Below, piece by piece: positions 1-5,214 of a stretch of 5,214 nt of DNA. Every line of letters starts with the position of its first letter. The stretch's first letter is position 1. This DNA is from Cytophagaceae bacterium (lineage in GTDB: Bacteria > Bacteroidota > Bacteroidia > Cytophagales > Flexibacteraceae). The DNA is taken from NCBI GenBank assembly GCA_947464365.1, contig CANHWS010000246.1:1-5214 (forward strand). The letters run 5' to 3'. The notes under the pieces were generated by a model. It was not told the DNA's origin and did not search any database. It saw only the letters and a program-made list of their open reading frames with translations. A program made the translations under genes and the position numbers.

Positions 1-79
1 AGATGCCAAGGCCCATGACTTCAGCAAACCACTGCCGAAGGCCAAGCCAGCCGCGCCAAAACCAACTGGCAAAAAATAA
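1..79 (+). CDS. 3' end of an unidentified gene with a Lys/Ala/Pro-rich tail (partial)
   Basis: Reading from base 2 gives 25 codons followed by TAA at 77-79. The peptide begins DAKAHDFSKPLPKAK and ends in PTGKK. It is rich in Lys, Ala and Pro, like the disordered basic tails that end many nucleic-acid-binding or secreted bacterial proteins. The product cannot be identified from so little sequence. The reading frame is supported by the protein-like composition and by a strong plus-strand terminator starting 12 bases after the stop, which is where the end of a transcription unit is expected. A second frame (from base 3) is also open to about 134, but it would run through the terminator hairpin and gives an unconvincing peptide. 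The gene begins outside the window. Confidence 0.55.
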   Translation, partial: DAKAHDFSKPLPKAKPAAPKPTGKK

Positions 80-90
80 TGTTTTCATGA

Positions 91-130
91 CGGGCATCGT
101 TTGGCTAAGCTGCCAAATGGTGCCTGTTTT
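91..130 (+). terminator. Intrinsic terminator of the upstream gene
   Basis: Bases 91-105 pair with 112-126 to give a 15-pair stem with no bulges (11 Watson-Crick pairs at least, plus three G-T wobbles at 92/125, 97/120 and 99/118), closed by a six-base loop (106-111, TAAGCT). TTTT follows at 127-130. The T tract is short. The opposite side of the stem is not T-rich when read leftward, so termination should act only on rightward transcription. The site separates the Lys/Pro-rich gene end from the superoxide dismutase gene, which therefore should have its own promoter between about 131 and 210. Confidence 0.7.
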
Positions 131-210
131 GTAGTACGACTTTTGTAGCTAGCATTAGACGCTACACTACACCTCCCTAAATCAGTATCACACCCCTCTA
201 TCATATCATT

Positions 211-816
211 ATGGCCTATACACTGCCAGCCCTCCCTTACGATTTTTCGGCCCTCGAGCCACATATCGACGCCCTCACGATGGAAATCCATCATGACCGC
301 CACCACAACGCCTACGTCACTAACCTCAACAACGCCATCAAGGATACCCCAATGGCCGACCTGAGCCTAGAGGACTTGCTGCGCCACATCAGCAAGTACC
401 CTGCTGCTGTCCGCAACAATGGCGGAGGCCACTACAACCACGACCTGTTCTGGAAAGTCATCGGCCCACACGGTGCTGGTCATCCATCAGGTGTGATCGC
501 GACTGCCATCGACGAGGCTTTTGGCAACTTTGATACCTTCAAAGAAGAGTTCGCCAAAGCTGCCACTACCCGTTTCGGCAGTGGTTGGGCTTGGCTGTAC
601 GTTTCTGAAGGCAAACTCAAGATCGGCAGCACCCCTAACCAAGACAACCCACTGATGGATCTGGCCGAAGTACATGGCACACCAGTCTTGGGCCTTGACG
701 TTTGGGAGCATGCCTATTACCTCAAGTACCAAAACAAACGCCCTGACTACATCGCTGGTTTCTGGCATGTCGTCAACTGGGATGCTGTGACCAAGCTCTA
801 TTTGGCTGCTATCTAG
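211..816 (+). CDS. sodA: Superoxide dismutase, Fe/Mn family, Mn-type signature
   Basis: This 201-residue protein should convert superoxide to oxygen and hydrogen peroxide in the cytoplasm; no signal peptide is present. Its length is normal for the family. The N-terminal helical-hairpin domain carries MEIHHDRHH, with metal ligand H27, second-sphere H31 and gateway Y35, and then GGGHYNHDLFW with ligand H77. The C-terminal alpha/beta domain carries the family signature DVWEHAYY, with ligands D163 and H167. G73 and Q144 (in NQD) match the positions that in E. coli SodA are Gly77 and Gln146, which favours manganese; Fe-type enzymes place the active-site Gln in the first domain. A cambialistic enzyme using either metal is possible and common among anaerobe-related Bacteroidota. 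The ATG at 211 gives the typical family start (AYTLPALPY). There is no Shine-Dalgarno sequence, but A is at -3. It is expressed alone: a terminator lies upstream and another downstream. No operator was recognised. Confidence 0.97.
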   Translation: MAYTLPALPYDFSALEPHIDALTMEIHHDRHHNAYVTNLNNAIKDTPMADLSLEDLLRHISKYPAAVRNNGGGHYNHDLFWKVIGPHGAGHPSGVIATAIDEAFGNFDTFKEEFAKAATTRFGSGWAWLYVSEGKLKIGSTPNQDNPLMDLAEVHGTPVLGLDVWEHAYYLKYQNKRPDYIAGFWHVVNWDAVTKLYLAAI

Positions 817-850
817 TCAGCTAGTCTAGGCTCAACCGAGCAAATAAAAG

Positions 851-899
851 CCGCCCCCTTGTCCATCATTAGTTGATTGGGCAAGGGGACGGTCTTTTT
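851..899. terminator. Bidirectional intrinsic terminator between convergent genes
   Basis: Bases 851-865 pair with 878-892: a GC-rich stem of about 14 pairs with one C-A mismatch (854/889) and one T-G wobble (862/881). The loop is 12 bases, and the pairing can be extended if T878 is bulged, because 865-868 (ATCA) complements 874-877 (TGAT). Read rightward, the stem is followed by TCTTTTT (893-899), ending the superoxide dismutase transcript 35 bases after its stop codon. Read leftward, it is followed by CTTTTATTTG (complement of 841-850), which suits termination of the yihY-type transcript, whose stop codon is about 50 bases away. One hairpin therefore probably serves both genes. Confidence 0.85.
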
Positions 900-942
900 G
901 GGGCCTGTATGACTTGAGCTTTTTGCTAGATTGTGCTGTAGC

Positions 943-1899
943 CTAAAACGAGTTTTCGGCCTCCTCCATTTGTTTCTTGAGGTGCATCTGGAAGATGATC
1001 CGGTTTACCAAAAAGCCAGTCAGCAAGACGATAGACAGCAACCAAATCCAGAGCATAAACACGATCATGGTGCCGATGCTGCCATAGAGTTTGTTATAGG
1101 TCCCGAAGTTGGCGATGTACGTACTGAAGGCATGCGTCAGCACAATCGCAACCACCGAGGCCGTCACACTACCCCAGCTGAAGAACGAGTTGGACAGGCG
1201 ACGGGTGGGGCCCCAGAAATAGAGGGCCGAAACACCCAGCAAAAACACGCCAACACTAACCGCATACCGAAAGATAAAGTAGAGCACTTGCCAGACCGCA
1301 AGTCCGACCGACCGGCTAGCACGGTGTACCCCCTCGACACGGGCGTTGGCATACTCGGGCCCACCCGCCAAATACTGGATAACAACATTGTGCACTAGCT
1401 GACCCACCAGCACCACTAGCACCGAGATAAACAGACTCGCGAGCAACATATTCGTGATCCAGAAGGCAGATAAGCGCTGCTTTAGGAAGCCACGCCGCTC
1501 TACTGTTTGTTGCAGCCTGTTGAAGGTGGACATCAGTTCCAGCACTCCGGCAGTGGCAGCGGTGAGCGTAAAAAAGAAACCTAGGCTCAGTAGGTTGCCT
1601 CTCGGTTTGCTGATCAGGTCCAAGATAAAGCCTTCCGTATCGTGGTACATCCCCGCCGGCAGGTTATCCTGGAAGAACTGCATGATGTGCTCCGTCAGGT
1701 TCGGGATCGGCACGTAGGGCACTAGGCTGAACAAAAAGATCAGCCCTGGGAATACCGATAGCGTTAGCTGAAAGGCCACTGCTGCCGCCCTATGGACCAC
1801 CTCATGCCGGTCAAAGGCCTTGATGGTATGCCTGATGACCCTGATGACAAACTCGAGGTTGGCATACGGTTTTTCGGCACTTGGAACAGCTGAGGACAT
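943..1899 (-). CDS. YihY/BrkB-family integral membrane protein
   Basis: This 318-residue, strongly hydrophobic protein belongs to the YihY/virulence factor BrkB family (once misannotated as ribonuclease BN). The family sits in the inner membrane and its biochemical role is unsettled. About six membrane segments can be read, near residues 39-61, 102-122, 145-167, 200-228, 240-262 and 275-298. A basic cytoplasmic N terminus (RVIRHTIKAFDRHEV) precedes the first, and a charged tail (HLKKQMEEAENSF) follows the last. Family landmarks are the RAAAVAFQLTLSVFPGLIF block in the first segment and the TYNKLYGSIG block at 267-276, followed by the W-rich last segment (FMLWIWLLS). The length is usual for the family. 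The ATG (complement of 1897-1899) has A at -3 and no Shine-Dalgarno sequence. The gene is monocistronic here: convergent with the superoxide dismutase gene and divergent from the SNF2 gene. Transport or envelope roles proposed for relatives cannot be tested from the sequence. Confidence 0.93.
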   Translation of the reverse strand: MSSAVPSAEKPYANLEFVIRVIRHTIKAFDRHEVVHRAAAVAFQLTLSVFPGLIFLFSLVPYVPIPNLTEHIMQFFQDNLPAGMYHDTEGFILDLISKPRGNLLSLGFFFTLTAATAGVLELMSTFNRLQQTVERRGFLKQRLSAFWITNMLLASLFISVLVVLVGQLVHNVVIQYLAGGPEYANARVEGVHRASRSVGLAVWQVLYFIFRYAVSVGVFLLGVSALYFWGPTRRLSNSFFSWGSVTASVVAIVLTHAFSTYIANFGTYNKLYGSIGTMIVFMLWIWLLSIVLLTGFLVNRIIFQMHLKKQMEEAENSF

Positions 1900-1930
1900 T
1901 ATTTGATCGTAAATTTAGACACCCGGACCA

Positions 1931-1962
1931 CGAAGGTAGGGCCTATGGAGGCGAGATGCAAA
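1931..1962 (-). promoter_or_regulatory. Possible Bacteroidota-type promoter of the yihY-type gene
   Basis: On the minus strand, TTTG (complement of 1959-1962, within a run TTTTTG) is followed after 20 bases by TACCTTCG (complement of 1931-1938). This matches the Bacteroidota sigma-A pattern TTTG-N19-21-TAnnTTTG with one mismatch in the -7 box. Transcription would start near 1925, leaving a leader of roughly 25 bases before the ATG. A second near match, TAAATTTA (complement of 1909-1916 or so), lies closer to the gene but has no -33 partner at proper distance. The site is predicted from pattern only. Confidence 0.4.
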
Positions 1963-2042
1963 AAGCTGGCCGTTTGTGGTTAGGCAACTTCTAGTTGATT
2001 GAAGCTTAGGCACCTCAACCTCCTCCCCTACCAATTATACGC

Positions 2043-2050
2043 TAATTTTG
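2043..2050 (+). promoter_or_regulatory. Putative -7 promoter box of the SNF2 gene
   Basis: TAATTTTG is an exact match to the Bacteroidota -7 consensus TAnnTTTG. It lies 112 bases upstream of the SNF2 start codon. No TTTG or TTG occurs 19-21 bases before it (the region around 2018-2023 reads ACCTCC), so the -33 element is weak or absent. That would fit a low-level or activator-dependent promoter. A weaker alternative, TAAACTTG at 2096-2103, also lacks a partner. The predicted start of transcription is near 2055, giving a leader of about 105 bases. Confidence 0.4.
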
Positions 2051-2061
2051 ATCTATAGATC
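2050..2061. repeat. 12-base perfect palindrome at the likely SNF2 transcription start
   Basis: GATCTATAGATC reads identically on both strands. It shares its first base with the putative -7 box at 2043-2050 and covers the expected transcription start. Perfect dyads in this position are typical of operators for dimeric regulators, where a bound protein would block RNA polymerase. Symmetry stops at the 12 bases (flanks T and T do not pair). No known regulator consensus is recognised, and chance occurrence cannot be excluded. Confidence 0.35.
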
Positions 2062-2085
2062 TTGGTGCAATAGGTGTTTATCTCC

Positions 2086-2134
2086 CTACTGGCCTTAAAC
2101 TTGTTTTCCCTAAGGTCAGATGGCGACCCAGTAG
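2086..2134 (+). other. Foldable leader upstream of the SNF2 gene
   Basis: The segment CTACTGGCCTTA (2086-2097) can pair in one continuous strand with two separate downstream pieces: CCTTA (2093-2097) with TAAGG (2111-2115), closing a 13-base loop, and CTACTGG (2086-2092) with CCAGTAG (2128-2134). A 12-base bulge (2116-2127) remains on the 3' side. All 12 pairs are Watson-Crick. No T tract follows, so it is not an intrinsic terminator, and it matches no riboswitch class I know. It could be a structured 5' leader or chance. Confidence 0.25.
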
Positions 2135-2161
2135 CCACGCCTTCTACCTTTTCTGCCGATC

Positions 2162-5100
2162 ATGGAGTCCTTTCACACTGCCGAGTTTGCTAAGTTTTTT
2201 GCCACGCACTCCACCCCAGAGCGCATGGCTAGGGGCTTCATCATCTATGCCAATGGCAATGTGAACGAGACCAAGAATAAGGGGATTGACCAATCCTCAA
2301 CTAGGGTTTTCTTAGCCAACAGCCTCAATAGCGACAGCGTTTACACCGTGCGGCTAGAGGATATGGGCACTAAGCAGTTTACTGCCACCTGCACCTGTCC
2401 TGATGGTATCGGCTGTAAACACCAAGTGGCCGCAGCCTTTCTGGTAGAGTATGCTAATAAATACCGTCAGCGGCTACCAGCGGCTCATCAAAAGGCGAGC
2501 ATGGTTGCCAATCAGGGAATCCAACCTAAGCAAACCGAAAGGGTTATCGAGCCAAACCCAGCGCAGGATCTGATCTCTGCTCGATCAGAAACTACCCTTA
2601 CCCTAAATGACTTCGAGCCAGAGTCATTCTTGACCATGATTGACCCATCCATCATGGCCGAGTTCAATAAACACTCCGAGAAGGGTTTCCATGTATATGG
2701 GGACGTGCTTTGGGCTGACCAAATGGACCTGACCATCTATGGCTTCGGTGTCCAGGACTGGAACGCACCTGTAGTCAGCCTGAGTTTTGCGGGTGATAAA
2801 GGCGAAATCTGGAAGTCATCCTGCACCTGTCACCGCAGGGCCATTAATGGTATCTGTGTGCACAAGTTTGCTGCCATATTCTTCCTTGTAGATAAGTATA
2901 ACTACAAAAGTGGCGCCGACATCCCGACCAAGAATCAGGTCCTGACGCGTAAGTTGGCCGAATTTGGCTTTAAGCCCACGGACGACTACGAAAAGCACCT
3001 AAAGGTGTTTGTTGGCCGAAATGACATCAACGTAACGCCAAAATACAAAGGGCTTATTGGCGTGGTCAAAGTGCCAGATCAGGCCCGCCTGCTGAAGTAC
3101 GAAAGCAATACCTTGCTAGCCCCCTATGACCCTGACCTTGAGGACAGCAAATCAGCAGATACGAGGCTATTTTGGTTGCTGAACAAGTCCCCTCTTGGCC
3201 TAGACCTAATTCCCGTAGCCTGCAAAGTGCTCAAAACAGGCAAGCTATCGGTCTCTGGCAAAAAGCTCAGCCCGGACGGTTTGCTTGACCAAGTACTTAG
3301 TGGGGATGCTTCAGATCAGGACCTCTTGCGGATCTTTAGAGCCCTAACCACTGTCCAGAACAAGGGCTACAACCTTACCAAGGCCCAGTTGGTCCGTGCG
3401 GCCCAGCTTTCTGCCGATATCTTGCTCAAGGTGGGTGCCAAAGGTGCGCTCATCAGGGGCGAACACCAACATGATAAGGTTAACGTTTCGCAAATTGAAC
3501 CTATAGAGGTCCTGCCTACGCCACCGACTATCAAGTTCGTGATCAAACGTGACGAATTGGTCTATAGTTTCCAGGCCAACATCGTTGTTAACAACCGCCT
3601 GCGCGGCATTAAGTATTCAGATTGGTACGGGCAGGCCGCCATCCTGCAGGACGGCAACCAACTCCATGTAATCCAAGATACTGGCCTGCTGAACCTAACT
3701 GGCATTTTCGCCGAGACGGGCATCTTACGGTCTGGCCTTGGCTTGCCGCTGGATGGATTCTTTAATCAATATGTTACCCCCATCAGCATCAGGCACGAGG
3801 TGGACGCCAAAGGCCTTGGCCAGGAGCCGATCCAGAACCTGCTGACCCCTGTGCAGGCTTGCCTCTACATTAAGGACGATGCCGACCAACGCCTACGGTT
3901 TATCCCGATCTTCAAATACCAATTCGGCGACCTTGATGCTGAGTTTGGTTTGGGCGGGTCGGGCAAGATGCTCTATGTCGAGCAGGATGTCCTGCACTGC
4001 CACTACCGAGACCTCAACTGGGAGCGGGACCTAGCCACTGGTCTGCAAAGTATCCATCCCGCCTTCGAGACCCAGACCGATGGCCAGTCTTTCTGGCTGA
4101 GCTACAATCAGGCCATGCACGATAGCTGGATCGTCCAGCTGGCCGAACATGCCCAATCTACTGGGTGGACCTTGTTAGGCCAAAAGGACCTCCAACGCTT
4201 TAAGTTTTCATTAGAAAAACCCGTATTTGAGCTCAAGGTCTCAAGCGGAATTGATTGGTTTGATGTAGTGCCGATGTTGACTTTTGGCAACGAGGTCGTC
4301 CCGATCAAGAAGATCAAACAGGCGATTTTGGCTGGCCAACAATATGTCCTACTCGGAGATGGGACGTTCGGGATGCTGCCTGCCGACTGGCTCAAGAAAC
4401 TATCGCCCATGTTGCGCTTGGGCAAGGAAAGCAAAACGGGCCTCCGGATCAATAGCAACCAAAGCCACACCCTGCAAGATGACGAAGGTCAGACCAACTT
4501 TGGGGCCGAACTTGACACGATCATCACCAAACAAGCCAAGGCCTTCAAACAGCTGGCAAGCCTAGACGAGATCCCCCACTTCGAGCTGCCCTTGAGCCTG
4601 AACGCCACCCTAAGGCCCTACCAGCAGAAGGGTTACAATTGGCTTAGCTACCATAACGAGATCGGCACGGGTGCTTTGCTTGCAGATGACATGGGTCTCG
4701 GCAAAACACTGCAGGCACTAGCCCTACTCGCTGCCGGCCTCGAGACCAACCACAAGGCCAAACACTTGGTCGTGATGCCGACTAGCCTGCTTTTCAACTG
4801 GGAGCAGGAGATCCACCGCTTTGTCCCTGAGCTCCGGATGACCAAGTATTATGGCCCAAGCCGCAAGATTGATAACTTCCTGAAAGCTTGGAAAAATGTG
4901 GATGTGATCCTGACGACCTATGGTACCCTTCGCTCGGATATAGACCAGCTTGAGGGTTTTAAGTTTGACATGATGATCTTGGACGAGGCCCATGCCATCA
5001 AAAATCCGGACGCGGCGGTTTCGGCTGCAGTCCGCCGGATTGATGCTAGGTTTAGGGTCGCGATGACTGGCACCCCAATCGAGAACCGCACTATGGACTT

Positions 5101-5214
5101 GTTTTCGCAGCTTGACTTCCTGAACCCAGGCCTTCTCGGTACCCGCCAGAGTTTTAACGAATACTACGCCAATGCCATTGACCGAGGTAAGGACGAGTCC
5201 ATGGCTGCTGAGCT
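2162..5214 (+). CDS. SNF2-family helicase-like ATPase with two N-terminal SWIM zinc fingers (3' end cut off)
   Basis: The first 1,017 codons are in the window, uninterrupted. SNF2 ATPases use ATP to translocate on double-stranded DNA and to move or strip bound proteins; the substrate of this bacterial branch is not known. Near the N terminus is a SWIM motif, C77-x-C79-x5-C85-x-H87, followed by a second, C221-x-C223-x8-C232-x-H234. SWIM motifs bind zinc and probably contact DNA or protein. Residues about 250-800 are a long linker with a segment typical of bacterial SNF2 proteins (SGIDWFDV at 695-702, LLGDGTFGMLPADW at 730-743). The first RecA lobe then shows the Q-like motif LRPYQQKGYNWL (817-828), Walker A DDMGLGKT (842-849), motif Ia VVMPTSLLFNW (870-880), Walker B DEAHAIKNP (941-949) and motif III MTGTPIEN (968-975). 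Motifs IV-VI lie beyond the window; about 300 more residues are expected. ATG 2162 is the first in frame after TAG at 2132-2134, has A at -3 and lacks a Shine-Dalgarno sequence. The gene is divergent from the yihY-type gene. Alternatives such as RapA or DISARM DrmD are not supported by anything visible. Confidence 0.93.
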   Translation, partial: MESFHTAEFAKFFATHSTPERMARGFIIYANGNVNETKNKGIDQSSTRVFLANSLNSDSVYTVRLEDMGTKQFTATCTCPDGIGCKHQVAAAFLVEYANKYRQRLPAAHQKASMVANQGIQPKQTERVIEPNPAQDLISARSETTLTLNDFEPESFLTMIDPSIMAEFNKHSEKGFHVYGDVLWADQMDLTIYGFGVQDWNAPVVSLSFAGDKGEIWKSSCTCHRRAINGICVHKFAAIFFLVDKYNYKSGADIPTKNQVLTRKLAEFGFKPTDDYEKHLKVFVGRNDINVTPKYKGLIGVVKVPDQARLLKYESNTLLAPYDPDLEDSKSADTRLFWLLNKSPLGLDLIPVACKVLKTGKLSVSGKKLSPDGLLDQVLSGDASDQDLLRIFRALTTVQNKGYNLTKAQLVRAAQLSADILLKVGAKGALIRGEHQHDKVNVSQIEPIEVLPTPPTIKFVIKRDELVYSFQANIVVNNRLRGIKYSDWYGQAAILQDGNQLHVIQDTGLLNLTGIFAETGILRSGLGLPLDGFFNQYVTPISIRHEVDAKGLGQEPIQNLLTPVQACLYIKDDADQRLRFIPIFKYQFGDLDAEFGLGGSGKMLYVEQDVLHCHYRDLNWERDLATGLQSIHPAFETQTDGQSFWLSYNQAMHDSWIVQLAEHAQSTGWTLLGQKDLQRFKFSLEKPVFELKVSSGIDWFDVVPMLTFGNEVVPIKKIKQAILAGQQYVLLGDGTFGMLPADWLKKLSPMLRLGKESKTGLRINSNQSHTLQDDEGQTNFGAELDTIITKQAKAFKQLASLDEIPHFELPLSLNATLRPYQQKGYNWLSYHNEIGTGALLADDMGLGKTLQALALLAAGLETNHKAKHLVVMPTSLLFNWEQEIHRFVPELRMTKYYGPSRKIDNFLKAWKNVDVILTTYGTLRSDIDQLEGFKFDMMILDEAHAIKNPDAAVSAAVRRIDARFRVAMTGTPIENRTMDLFSQLDFLNPGLLGTRQSFNEYYANAIDRGKDESMAAE

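Noticed and set aside
100..131. TTTG at 100-103 with TTTG at 128-131 as a promoter pair
   Set aside because: The first element lies inside the terminator stem and the second lacks the TA of the -7 consensus.
128..157. Possible superoxide dismutase promoter: TTTG at 128-131 and TAGCATTA at 150-157
   Set aside because: The spacing is 18 and the -7 box has two mismatches. The TTTG also overlaps the terminator T tract. A promoter is expected between 131 and 210 but this match is too weak to list.
487..768. 93-codon open frame on the minus strand (and a shorter one at 480-680)
   Set aside because: Shadows of the superoxide dismutase gene, whose frame carries all catalytic motifs.
931..1398. 155-codon open frame on the plus strand opposite the yihY-type gene
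   Set aside because: Its peptide is rich in His, Gln, Arg and Pro with no recognisable domain, and it lies wholly antisense to a well-recognised membrane protein gene.
1454..1717. 87-codon open frame on the plus strand
   Set aside because: Antisense shadow of the yihY-type gene, with no domain and no start signals.
1988..2004. CTTC...GAAG short inverted repeat in the divergent intergenic region
   Set aside because: Only four pairs around a nine-base loop, which is expected by chance.
4108..4993. Several 65-120-codon open frames on both strands
   Set aside because: They overlap the SNF2 frame, which is continuous and has ordered ATPase motifs. The shadow peptides have no recognisable features.
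1..5214. Frequent CTAG tetranucleotide (about 20 sites by eye)
   Set aside because: This is near the chance expectation for balanced base composition. It shows only the lack of the CTAG depletion seen in many Proteobacteria.

Overview
The window reads as ordinary chromosome of a bacterium, most likely a member of the Bacteroidota. Three observations support this. None of the three readable start codons has a Shine-Dalgarno sequence, yet each has A at position -3. The promoter-like sites resemble the Bacteroidota pattern (TTTG near -33, TAnnTTTG near -7). The three proteins look like the versions found in that phylum. The last point is recognition by eye, not a search, so the assignment below phylum is left open. 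Base composition looks balanced and even across the window, with no visible island boundary, insertion sequence, CRISPR array, tRNA or rRNA.

Layout, left to right: (1) the last 25 codons of a plus-strand gene with a Lys/Ala/Pro-rich tail, ending at 79 and followed by a strong intrinsic terminator (91-130). (2) A complete Fe/Mn-family superoxide dismutase gene (211-816, +) with all four metal ligands and Mn-type second-sphere residues. (3) A hairpin at 851-892 with a T-rich tract on both sides, lying between convergent genes and probably terminating both. (4) A complete YihY/BrkB-family inner-membrane protein gene (943-1899, -) with about six membrane segments. (5) A 262-base divergent intergenic region (1900-2161) holding a promoter-like site for the yihY-type gene, and for the rightward gene a perfect TAnnTTTG box fused to a 12-base perfect palindrome and a foldable leader. 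(6) A long SNF2-family helicase-like ATPase gene (2162 to beyond 5214, +). It has two CxCx(n)CxH SWIM zinc-finger motifs at its N terminus and ATPase motifs from the Q-like motif to motif III; its second RecA lobe is cut off by the window edge.

The genes do not form an operon: each has its own direction or its own terminator. SOD detoxifies superoxide, the YihY-type protein is a membrane protein of unsettled function, and the SNF2 protein is a probable DNA- or nucleoprotein-remodelling ATPase. No functional link among them is visible. The most notable features are the doubled SWIM motif in the SNF2 protein and the palindrome abutting its likely promoter. I see no evidence for a novel multi-gene system; any partner of the SNF2 gene would lie past 5214.
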